DNA of 17,508 nucleotides. Source: JAMLIN01 sp041676645. Its GTDB lineage: Bacteria; Pseudomonadota; Gammaproteobacteria; Burkholderiales; Burkholderiaceae_E. The position numbers and the translations under genes are program-made. The notes beneath the pieces were generated by a model. The model saw only the letters and a list, made by a program, of their open reading frames with translations. It had not been told where the DNA came from and ran no database searches. Of the stretch, positions 6,524 to 14,020 are shown one piece after another (the stretch's first letter is position 1; every line of letters begins with the position of its first letter). The stretch covers positions 1 through 17,508 of the forward strand of contig JBAYRO010000062.1 in the NCBI GenBank assembly GCA_041676645.1. Reading direction: 5' to 3'.

Positions 6524-9500
6524 ATGAGAAGAGGCACAAGAGGCGGATTCGGGACTGTGCACGACCCTCTCCCCATCCAGTCGAGCGGGGCGCCGCCAGC
6601 GCCCGGGGCCAGCGTTCCCGGCTGCCTGTCGCAGCTCGTCGCCGCGCGCAGCGCACTGTCCCCCGATGCGGTCGCGCTGCGTTTCGGCGCCGGCCAGTGG
6701 ACGCTCGGCACCATCAACGCCCGGGCCAACCGGCTCGCCCGCTACCTGCGCGCGCAGGGTGTCGGCCCCGAGGTGATCGTCGCGGTCTGCCTGCCGCGCG
6801 GTCCCGAACTGTGGATTTCCCTGCTCGCCGTGCTCAAGGCGGGCGGCGCCTACCTGCCGCTGGACCCGGCAACGCCGGCTGGGCGCCTGCGCTTCGTGCT
6901 CGCCGATGCCGGTGCGCGGGTGCTGCTGGCCCGGGCCGAGCTGGTCCGCTCGCTGCCGGCGCCGCCGGGGCTCGTGGCGATCTGTCCCTTCGCCGAAGCG
7001 GCTCGGATCGCCGCCTTCGAGGACCACGACCCGGCCTGGGCAATCGCACCGCGCGACCTCGCCTACGTCGTCTATACCTCGGGTTCCACGGGCCGGCCCA
7101 AGGGCGTGATGGTCGAGCGGCGCAACCTGGTTGCCGAGATGCGCTGGGAGATCGAGGCGCTCGGCATCGGGCCCGAGGACCGCATCCTGATGCGCACCCC
7201 GGTGTCCTTCGACGGCGCCTCGCTGGGCCTGTGGGCGCCGCTGCTCACCGGCGCGATGGGCGTCATGCTCGACGAGGATGCGCTGCGCGATCCGCGGGCG
7301 ATCCTCGCCGCGATCCGCGCGCACCGGGTGAGTGTGGTCTCGGCGGTGCCGAGCCTGCTGGCCGGCATCCTCGACGAGCTCGAGCGCGACCCCGGCCCCT
7401 TCCCGGTGCGGGCGATGGTCGCCGGCGGCGAGGTCCTGCCGGCGGTCGACACCCGGCGCTGGGCGCGACTGGCCGCGGGCGCCCTCTACAACTTCTACGG
7501 TCCCACCGAATGCACGGTGAACTCGCTGTTCCACCGCTGCGCGCCACAAGGCGAGCCGGGCCCCGTGCCGCTGGGGCTGCCGACGGCCGGCACCACGGTC
7601 CACCTGCTCGATGCCGGCCGCTGCCCGGTGCCCGCAGGCGAGTCCGGCGAGATCTGGATCGGGGGGACGGGCGTGGCCCGCGGCTACCTCAACCGGCCCG
7701 AGCTGACCGACCAGCGCTTCGTGGCCGATGTGTTCTCGTCCGTGCCGGGCGCCCGGCTCTATCGCACCGGCGACATCGGCCGGCAGCGGGCCGACGGGCG
7801 CATCGAGTTCCTCGGCCGCGCCGACACCCAGGTGAAGTACCGTGGCTTCCGGATCGAGCCGGGCGAGATCGAGGCCGCGCTGGCCGAGCTGCCCGCGCTG
7901 CGCACGGCGGCCGTCGGCCTGGTCGAGCATCCGGTCGCCGGTCGCCAGCTGGTGGCCTGGCTGGCCTGGGCCGACGGCAGTACGCCCGACCACGAGCGCC
8001 TGCGCGCCGACCTGTCGCGGGTGCTGCCCGAATACATGGTGCCGACGGTCTTCGTCGATCTCGAACGCATGCCGCGCCTGCCCTCGGGCAAGCTCGACCG
8101 GCGGGCCCTGCGCCTGCCGGATGCGCCGGCGCCGGCGCCAGCGCGCCCGGCGGCGCCGCTCACCGGCGAATGCGCCGCGCTGGTGGCAAGCGTCTGGTCC
8201 GAGGTGCTCGGCATCCCGGTGACACGCGCCGACGATGATTTCTTCCTGCTCGGCGGACATTCGCTGCTCGCCGCCCGGGCCAATGCCCTGCTGCGCTCGC
8301 GGTTCGGCGCCGACCTGCCCCTGCGGGCGCATTTCGATGCCTCGACGGTCGCGGCCTTCGCGAGCCGGGTCGAGGCCGCGATCGTGCGTCGCGATGCCGA
8401 GCTGGCGGGACCGGGCACCGGTCCGGTGGCGGGCGATCCGGCGGCGCCGGCACCGGCCACCGCCGCCCAGGCGGCCCTGCTCTTCGTCGAATCGATGGCC
8501 GGGCCGGGCGCGCGCTACCACGTCGTCATGACGACCCGCATCGAGGGCGAGCTGCTGGTCGATGCCCTGCGCGAGGCGGTGCTCGACACCCTGGCGGCGC
8601 ACCGGGTGCTGCGCACCGGCTTCCACCTGCGCGATGGCGAGGCCTGGCAGCAGGTCGACGAGGCCGCCACGCCGACGCTCGAGGAGATGGAAATGGGGTC
8701 AGACTCGATTTCCGTCTCGGAAATCGAGTCTGACCCCATTTCCATTTCCGGGGCGGCGCTGGAGCTGCTGCGCGAGCATGCGCGCGTGCCCTTCGATCCG
8801 GCCCGGCCGCCGCTGGCGCGCGCCATCCTGCTGTGGATCTCGCCGCGCGTGCATTTCGTGCAGCTGGTCATCCACCATCTCGTCACCGACGGCTGGTCGA
8901 TGGACCTGCTGGTTCGCGAGATCGGCGCGCGCTACCGGGTCGCCGCCAGCGGCGGTCGCCATGTCGGCCCGGCCTCGGCCCTGCAGTTCGTCGACCATGC
9001 CCGCTGGCGGGCCGGCATCGATGCCGACGCCGGCGCCGATGTCGCCCTGGCCCGCTGGTGCGAGCGCCTCGACGGTGTCGAACCGCTGCGGCTGCCGCCG
9101 GCCTGCGTGCCGGCCGGCGCATCCGACCCCGAGGGCGGCCTCGCCGGCTTCATGCTCGAGCCGGCGCTGGTCGAGCGCCTGCGCGAACTCGGGCGCCGCC
9201 ACGAGGCGACGCTCTTCGCCGTCCTGCTCGCCGCCTTCCAGGTCCTGCTCGTGCGCCACAGCGGCCAGCGCGACTTCGCGGTCGGCTCGCCGGTGGCCGG
9301 GCGCGAACCGATCGAGGTCGAGTCGCTGGTGGGCTACTTCGTGAACATGCTGGCGCTGCGCGTGGCCCCCACCGAGGGCGTCGGCTTCGACGAGTTCCTC
9401 GATCGCACCCGGGAACGCCTGGTGGCGGCGCTCGACGACCGGGCGGTGCCCTTCGACCGGGTGGTCGCCGCCCTGAACCTGCCGCGCGCGCCCGGGCGCA

Positions 9501-12500
9501 ATCCGGTCTTCCAGGCGAGCCTCGCGCTGCAGGACCGGCCCGATGCCTTCCTCGAACTCGACGGGCTCGCCTGCCGCGGCGAGAAGATCGGCACCGCCGA
9601 GGCGAAGTTCGGCCTCGCGATGTCGCTGGTGCGCTCGGGGGCCGGCCTGGCGGGCCAGCTGGAGTACGCCCGGCAGTATTTCGATCCGGCGGCCGCCCAG
9701 CGCCTGTGCGGCCAGTTCGAGCGCCTGCTGCGAGCGATCGTCGCGGCGCCGGCGACCCTGGTCGATGCCCTCGATATCGTCGAGCCGCGGGACCTGGACC
9801 GGATCGCTGGCTGGAATCGCACGGCGCGCCCGTTCCCGGCCGATTCGACCCTGGCCGGGCGGTTCGCCGGCATCCTCGCCGAGCGGCCCGATGCGCTGGC
9901 GGTGATCGATGGCGAATCGCGGATCGACTATCGCGAACTCGACATCCGCTCGACCCGGCTCGCGCATCGCTTGCGGGCGCTGGGCGTCGGCCCGGACGGC
10001 ATCGTCGCGATGGCCCTGCCGCGCGGCATCGATCTCGTCGTCGCGGTGCTCGGCATCGTCCGGGCCGGCGGCGCCTACCTGCCGCTCGATGCGTCCTGGC
10101 CGGTCGAGCGGCTGCGCCTGATGATCGAGGATGCGAGCCCCGTCGCCTTCGTCGGCACCAGCGCATCGCTGGCCAGCCTGGGCGCACCGGGGGCAGCGGC
10201 GATCGCGCTCGATGTCGACGAGGATGGCGATGGCGGGGCCGATGCCGATGCCGGTGGCGGTGGCGGTGACGATGCCGATTCGGCCGTGGCCGCCGCCCGG
10301 GGATCGCGCCCCTGGTCATGCCTGGCGCCCGGCATGGCGCCCGGCCAGTCCGGCCGCGCGCCGGCCGATGCGTCGCCGGGCGCGCTGCCGGAATCGGGCG
10401 CCACCGCCGATTCGCTTGCCAACCTCATCTACACCTCGGGCTCGACCGGTCGGCCCAAGGGGGTGATGGTCGAGCATCGCAATGTCCTGCGCCTGGTCTG
10501 CAACACCGATTACTTCCAGCCGCAGCCGGGCGAATGCATCGCCCTCGCATCGAACACCTCCTTCGATGCGGCCACCTTCGAGATCTGGGGCGCGCTCGCC
10601 AACGGCGCGACGATCGCCGTGGTCGGCCGCGATGCGCTGCTCTCGGCGGCCGCGCTGCGCGAATGCATCGAGCGCGACCGGATCACGACGATGTTCCTGA
10701 CCACGTCCCTGTTCAACGCCTTCGCGATGACAGAGCCCGGCACCTTCGCGAGCCTGCGGTTGCTGCTCTTCGGAGGCGAGGCCGCGAGTCCCGCCGCGGT
10801 GCGCGCCGTGGTACGCGCCGGTGCGCCGACCCGGCTCGTGAACGTGTATGGACCGACCGAGACGACAAGCTTCGCCACCTGGCACGAGATCGACCAGGCG
10901 GCGACGCGCGACGCCGACCTGCAGAGCCTGCGCATCCCCATCGGCAAGCCGATCGCCAACACCCGCTGCCATGTGCTCGATGCGGCGGGCCGTCCGGTAC
11001 CGATCGGTGTCGTCGGCGAACTGTGCATCGGCGGGCCGGGCGTGGCGCGCGGCTATCTCGGCCAGCCGGAGCTGAGCGCCGAGCGCTTCGTGGTCGATCC
11101 CTTCGGCGGGCCGGGTGATCGCCTCTACCGCAGTGGCGACCTGGCGCGCTGGCGCGATGACGGCGAGATCGAGTTCATCGGCCGCGGCGATGCCCAGGTG
11201 AAGCTGCGGGGCTTCCGGATCGAGCCCGGCGAAATCGAGCATGCCCTGTCCGACTGCCCGGGTGTCGCGGCGGCGGCGGTGCTGGTCGAGCCGGATGCCG
11301 CCGGCGAGGGCCGGCTCCTCGCCTTCGTGGCCGGCGTGCCCGAGGGCGGCGCAGCGGGCATCGAGGCGCGCCTGCGCGAGCGGCTGCCGGCCTACATGCT
11401 GCCGCACCGGATCCGCCTGCTCGAGCGCTTGCCGATCAATGCCAACGGCAAGCTCGACCGCGATGCCTTGCGCAGCATCGCACGGGCGGCCGAGCAGGGC
11501 GCGGCCCCGGCCGTCGCCGCGCCCGACGAGGAACTCGGCCCCACCGAGGCCCGCATGCTCGAGGTCTGGCGCGGCGCGCTCGGTGCGCCCGCGATCGGAC
11601 TCGATGACGATTTCTTCGCGCTGGGCGGCCATTCCATCCTGGCGGTCAAGCTGCTTGCCCGCGTCGAGCAGGTGTTCGGCGTGCGGGTCCGTACCGCGAG
11701 GTTGTTCGACGCACCCACCGTGCGTCGCTTCTCGCGCCTGCTCGACGAACTGCGCAGCGATGCGGCCAGCGGGCTCGGCTGCGTGGTGCCCATCCAGACC
11801 GGCGGCAGCCGCCCGCCGCTCGTCTTCCTGTCCGGCTACGGGGGCGCGGTCATCGTGTTCGAAGCGCTCGCCCGCGCGCTCGGTCCCGAGCAGCCGCTCT
11901 ACGTGCTCGATGTCGGCGCCTTCCCGGTCGACGAACTGCGCAGCTCCAGCCTGCCGGAGATCGCCTCGCGGATGGTCGAGGAACTGCGCATTGCCTGCCC
12001 GCAGGGTCCCTACGCGCTGGCCGGCTATTCGCTCGGGGGCAAGTTCGCCTGGGAGATCGCGCGCCAGCTGCGCGTCCAGGGCGCCGAAGTCGGGCTGCTC
12101 TGCCTGCTCGACTGCTTCGCCCCCGGCTATCCGCGACGCCGCTCGCTGGCCGGTCGCATCGGCCGGCTGACGGGCGAGCTGCTGCGCGCCGGGCCGCGGC
12201 CTCTGGTCGCGCAGTCGATCGCCCACCTGCGCTGGCTGCGCGAGAGCCGCGGCGGCCGGCTCGACGAGAGCATCTTCACCGCCGAGGGACGCGCCGAGAT
12301 CGGCGACAGCGCCCTTGCCCGCGACCTCCAGGAGCATGCCTCGGCCACGCTTGCCCTGTGGCGCAGCTACCAGCCCGCGCCCGGCGAATCCGGCCGCCTG
12401 GTGCTGATCACCACCGCGCAGCGGGATCATCGCCAGAGCTATGTCGACGATGATCCGTTGCTTGGCTGGGGCCCGCTCGTACCCGGCGGCATCGAGCGCC

Positions 12501-12637
12501 ACGAGATGGCCTGCCACCACCGGGAGATGCTCGACGCGGACAAGGCGCCGCTGCTGGCCGCGATCCTCGACCCGGTACTGCGGGAAATGAAAGGGAAATG
12601 GGGTCAGACACGATTTGCGCATGCAAATCGTGTCTGA
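6524..12637 (+). CDS. two-module nonribosomal peptide synthetase, A-PCP-C-A-PCP-TE
   Basis: 2037 residues. A1 (about 35-525) has YTSGSTGRPKG at 184-194, YNFYGPTE and Lys523 in SGKLDR. PCP1 has LGGHSL with the phosphopantetheine Ser580. The C domain (about 645-1080) has an intact HHLVTDG at 784-790. A2 (about 1100-1645) has YTSGSTGRPKG at 1303 and Lys1643. PCP2 Ser is 1704. The thioesterase (about 1765-2015) has GYSLGG with Ser1836, Asp1863 and His1999. By eye the ten-residue pocket codes are roughly DGLSMAFVNK (A1, unrecognised) and DAFFLGVSFK (A2, suggesting a branched aliphatic residue). No loading C, epimerisation or methylation domain is present, so the simplest product is a dipeptide released or cyclised by the TE. 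No MbtH, transporter or tailoring gene is nearby. The start is uncertain: ATG 6524 or GTG 6557, neither with a strong ribosome site. Two palindromic repeats lie inside the gene (residues 721-742 and 2024-2037). Confidence 0.95.
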   Translation: MRRGTRGGFGTVHDPLPIQSSGAPPAPGASVPGCLSQLVAARSALSPDAVALRFGAGQWTLGTINARANRLARYLRAQGVGPEVIVAVCLPRGPELWISLLAVLKAGGAYLPLDPATPAGRLRFVLADAGARVLLARAELVRSLPAPPGLVAICPFAEAARIAAFEDHDPAWAIAPRDLAYVVYTSGSTGRPKGVMVERRNLVAEMRWEIEALGIGPEDRILMRTPVSFDGASLGLWAPLLTGAMGVMLDEDALRDPRAILAAIRAHRVSVVSAVPSLLAGILDELERDPGPFPVRAMVAGGEVLPAVDTRRWARLAAGALYNFYGPTECTVNSLFHRCAPQGEPGPVPLGLPTAGTTVHLLDAGRCPVPAGESGEIWIGGTGVARGYLNRPELTDQRFVADVFSSVPGARLYRTGDIGRQRADGRIEFLGRADTQVKYRGFRIEPGEIEAALAELPALRTAAVGLVEHPVAGRQLVAWLAWADGSTPDHERLRADLSRVLPEYMVPTVFVDLERMPRLPSGKLDRRALRLPDAPAPAPARPAAPLTGECAALVASVWSEVLGIPVTRADDDFFLLGGHSLLAARANALLRSRFGADLPLRAHFDASTVAAFASRVEAAIVRRDAELAGPGTGPVAGDPAAPAPATAAQAALLFVESMAGPGARYHVVMTTRIEGELLVDALREAVLDTLAAHRVLRTGFHLRDGEAWQQVDEAATPTLEEMEMGSDSISVSEIESDPISISGAALELLREHARVPFDPARPPLARAILLWISPRVHFVQLVIHHLVTDGWSMDLLVREIGARYRVAASGGRHVGPASALQFVDHARWRAGIDADAGADVALARWCERLDGVEPLRLPPACVPAGASDPEGGLAGFMLEPALVERLRELGRRHEATLFAVLLAAFQVLLVRHSGQRDFAVGSPVAGREPIEVESLVGYFVNMLALRVAPTEGVGFDEFLDRTRERLVAALDDRAVPFDRVVAALNLPRAPGRNPVFQASLALQDRPDAFLELDGLACRGEKIGTAEAKFGLAMSLVRSGAGLAGQLEYARQYFDPAAAQRLCGQFERLLRAIVAAPATLVDALDIVEPRDLDRIAGWNRTARPFPADSTLAGRFAGILAERPDALAVIDGESRIDYRELDIRSTRLAHRLRALGVGPDGIVAMALPRGIDLVVAVLGIVRAGGAYLPLDASWPVERLRLMIEDASPVAFVGTSASLASLGAPGAAAIALDVDEDGDGGADADAGGGGGDDADSAVAAARGSRPWSCLAPGMAPGQSGRAPADASPGALPESGATADSLANLIYTSGSTGRPKGVMVEHRNVLRLVCNTDYFQPQPGECIALASNTSFDAATFEIWGALANGATIAVVGRDALLSAAALRECIERDRITTMFLTTSLFNAFAMTEPGTFASLRLLLFGGEAASPAAVRAVVRAGAPTRLVNVYGPTETTSFATWHEIDQAATRDADLQSLRIPIGKPIANTRCHVLDAAGRPVPIGVVGELCIGGPGVARGYLGQPELSAERFVVDPFGGPGDRLYRSGDLARWRDDGEIEFIGRGDAQVKLRGFRIEPGEIEHALSDCPGVAAAAVLVEPDAAGEGRLLAFVAGVPEGGAAGIEARLRERLPAYMLPHRIRLLERLPINANGKLDRDALRSIARAAEQGAAPAVAAPDEELGPTEARMLEVWRGALGAPAIGLDDDFFALGGHSILAVKLLARVEQVFGVRVRTARLFDAPTVRRFSRLLDELRSDAASGLGCVVPIQTGGSRPPLVFLSGYGGAVIVFEALARALGPEQPLYVLDVGAFPVDELRSSSLPEIASRMVEELRIACPQGPYALAGYSLGGKFAWEIARQLRVQGAEVGLLCLLDCFAPGYPRRRSLAGRIGRLTGELLRAGPRPLVAQSIAHLRWLRESRGGRLDESIFTAEGRAEIGDSALARDLQEHASATLALWRSYQPAPGESGRLVLITTAQRDHRQSYVDDDPLLGWGPLVPGGIERHEMACHHREMLDADKAPLLAAILDPVLREMKGKWGQTRFAHANRV
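8683..8749. repeat. long perfect hairpin repeat, copy 1, inside the NRPS condensation domain
   Basis: Arms 8687-8714 and 8718-8745 are exact reverse complements (28 bp) around the 3-nt loop TCT. The stem extends to 8683/8749 with one G-T pair. The core is GGAAATGGGGTCAGACTCGA and its complement. It reads through in the NRPS frame as EMEMGSDSISVSEIESDPIS plus two residues. The same core occurs in copy 2 near 12600. Form and paired arms resemble REP/MITE-type repeats mobilised by REP-associated (IS200-like) transposases; no such transposase is in the window. Confidence 0.9.
10211..10290 (+). repeat. low-complexity Asp/Gly/Ala-coding tract in the second adenylation domain
   Basis: Degenerate runs of GATGGC, GATGCC and GGTGGC units encode an acidic glycine-rich stretch starting at residue 1230 (DVDEDGDGGADADAGGGGG), followed by a Pro/Ala/Gly-rich linker up to the core motif at 1303. 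A1 has no equivalent at this position. It looks like an expanded, disordered linker created by slippage rather than a domain. Confidence 0.7.
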
Positions 12638-12649
12638 CCCCATTTCCCT
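12592..12649. repeat. long perfect hairpin repeat, copy 2, at the NRPS stop codon
   Basis: Arms 12592-12618 and 12623-12649 are exact reverse complements (27 bp) around the loop GCAT. The outer core GGAAATGGGGTCAGAC is identical to copy 1. It encodes the last 14 NRPS residues (GKWGQTRFAHANRV) and contains the TGA stop (12635-12637). It lies between the convergent NRPS and isovaleryl-CoA dehydrogenase genes, whose stop codons are only 30 nt apart, and could act as a two-way transcription barrier. No T-tract follows, so classical intrinsic termination is uncertain. Confidence 0.9.
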
Positions 12650-12667
12650 CCCCATCTCCCACCCCGG

Positions 12668-13879
12668 CTACATCGTCTCGGCGAAGAGCTCCCGGCCGAT
12701 CAGCATGCGCCGGATCTCGGACGTGCCGGCCCCGATCTCGTAGAGCTTGGCGTCGCGCCACAGTCGCCCGCTCGGGCTGTCGCTGAGATAGCCGTTGCCG
12801 CCCAGCGCCTGGATCGCCTCGCCGGCCATCCAGGTCGCCTTCTCGGCGGCGTAGAGGATGGCGCTGGCCGCATCCTTGCGCAGCGAGCGTACATCGACCT
12901 TGCCCTCGCGCGACAGGTCGCACTGGCGACCGAGCGCGTAGACATAGGCGCGACAGGCCATCATCGTCGAGTACATGTCGGCGAGCTTGCCCTGCATCAG
13001 CTGGAATTCGCCGATGGGCTGGCCGAACTGCTTGCGCTCGTGCACATAGGGAACCACCACGTCCATGCAGGCGCTCATGATGCCCAGCGGCCCGCCCGAG
13101 AGCACCGCCCGCTCGAAGTCGAGCCCGCTCATCAGGACATTGACGCCGCGGCCGATGCCGGTGGCGGGATCGTCGTCGATGCCGCCCAGCACGTTCTCGG
13201 CGGGCACCTCGCAGTTGTCGAACACCAGCTCGCCGGTGGTGCTGCCGCGCATGCCCATCTTGTCGAGCTTCTGCGCCACCGAAAAGCCCGGGAAGTCCTT
13301 TTCGACGAGGAAGGCGGTGATGCCGCGCGCGCCCGCCTCGATGTCGTTCTTGGCGTAGATCACGAGGACGTCGGCATCCGGCCCGTTGGTGATCCAGAAC
13401 TTGGTGCCGTTGAGGATCCAGCGATCACCGCGGAACTCGGCGCGCAGCTTCATGGACACCACGTCCGAGCCGGCGCCGGTCTCGCTCATCGCGAGCGCCC
13501 CGATGTGCTCACCGCTGACCAGCTTCGGCAGGTAGCGGCGCTTCTGCGCCTCGGTGCCGTTGCGATTGATCTGGTTCACGCACAGGTTGGAATGGGCGCC
13601 GTAGGACAGGCCGATCGCCGCGGAGCCCCGGGAGATCTCCTCCATCGCGACGATATGCGCGAGATAGCCCATGTCGGTGCCGCCGTAGTCCTCGGGCACG
13701 GTCATGCCGAGCGTGCCCAGCTCGCCCAGCTCGCGCCAGATCTCGAGCGGAAAATGATCGTCGCGGTCGATCGTGCCGGCCAGCGGCGTGATCTCCTTCG
13801 AAACGAACTGGCGGATCGCGTCGCGCAGGGCTTCGATATCCTCGCCCAGGCCGAAATCCAGTCCGGGAAGTTCCTGCAT
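12668..13879 (-). CDS. ivd: isovaleryl-CoA dehydrogenase
   Basis: 403-residue acyl-CoA dehydrogenase for the third step of leucine catabolism (isovaleryl-CoA to 3-methylcrotonyl-CoA), passing electrons to ETF. Subfamily-specific segments are GLSYGAHSNLCVNQINRNGT (90-109), LAMSETGAGSDVVSMKLRA, KFWITNGPDADVLVIYAK and MSGLDFERAVLSGGPLG. Glu256 in LDFER corresponds to the relocated catalytic base of isovaleryl-CoA dehydrogenases, and the usual C-terminal Glu is absent (YEIGAGTSEIR), as expected for this subfamily. A short extra stretch (IDDDPATGI, 234-242) precedes GRGVNVLMSG. AAGGAG lies 6 nt before the ATG. Partner genes for methylcrotonyl-CoA carboxylase (liuB/liuD) are not in the window. It faces the NRPS gene tail to tail and diverges from the MBL-fold gene. 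Confidence 0.95.
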   Translation of the reverse strand: MQELPGLDFGLGEDIEALRDAIRQFVSKEITPLAGTIDRDDHFPLEIWRELGELGTLGMTVPEDYGGTDMGYLAHIVAMEEISRGSAAIGLSYGAHSNLCVNQINRNGTEAQKRRYLPKLVSGEHIGALAMSETGAGSDVVSMKLRAEFRGDRWILNGTKFWITNGPDADVLVIYAKNDIEAGARGITAFLVEKDFPGFSVAQKLDKMGMRGSTTGELVFDNCEVPAENVLGGIDDDPATGIGRGVNVLMSGLDFERAVLSGGPLGIMSACMDVVVPYVHERKQFGQPIGEFQLMQGKLADMYSTMMACRAYVYALGRQCDLSREGKVDVRSLRKDAASAILYAAEKATWMAGEAIQALGGNGYLSDSPSGRLWRDAKLYEIGAGTSEIRRMLIGRELFAETM

Positions 13880-14020
13880 CGCTGGCTCCTTGCTTGGTTG
13901 GCATGCCGCATCGGCGGCTCCGGGGCGGCCGCCCCGACCATGCTATCTTCGGCGACCGACGAACAAGACGTCAATTCTCGACGAGCGGCGCGAAGAGCCG
14001 CTCGCGACGGAGCAGTCCGC
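13880..14020. promoter_or_regulatory. divergent promoter region with a 16-bp palindrome
   Basis: Separates ivd (minus) from the MBL-fold gene (plus). CGGGGCGGCCGCCCCG (13921-13936) is perfectly self-complementary. On the minus strand TTGACG (about 13968-13973) could be a -35, and on the plus strand TATCTT (13944-13949) a -10, but spacings to matching partners are poor. The palindrome is a candidate operator shared by both genes; no regulator is encoded nearby. Confidence 0.4.

Noticed and set aside
4602..6527. 641-residue open frame on the plus strand opposite aceK
   Set aside because: aceK on the minus strand has unmistakable motifs; this frame has none and typical antisense composition.
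6293..8626. 777-residue open frame on the minus strand opposite the first NRPS module
   Set aside because: High GC leaves antisense frames open; the sequence is Arg/Gly/His-rich with no motif, while the plus strand encodes clear NRPS domains.
8683..8749. Copy 1 hairpin as an intrinsic terminator within the NRPS gene
   Set aside because: No T-tract follows, and the frame continues through the hairpin into an intact C-A-PCP-TE, so termination here would be self-defeating; a repeat insertion explains it better.
8683..12649. The two palindromes as a CRISPR-like or integron attC array
   Set aside because: Only two copies 3.9 kb apart, no spacers, cassettes, integrase or cas genes.
10316..12655. 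779-residue open frame on the minus strand opposite the second NRPS module
   Set aside because: Antisense shadow of A2-PCP-TE; no family features, and low-complexity composition.
13040..14020. Upstream extension of the MBL-fold frame across ivd
   Set aside because: The extension is antisense to ivd; the MBL-fold protein begins sensibly at the ATG at 14021 with a ribosome site.
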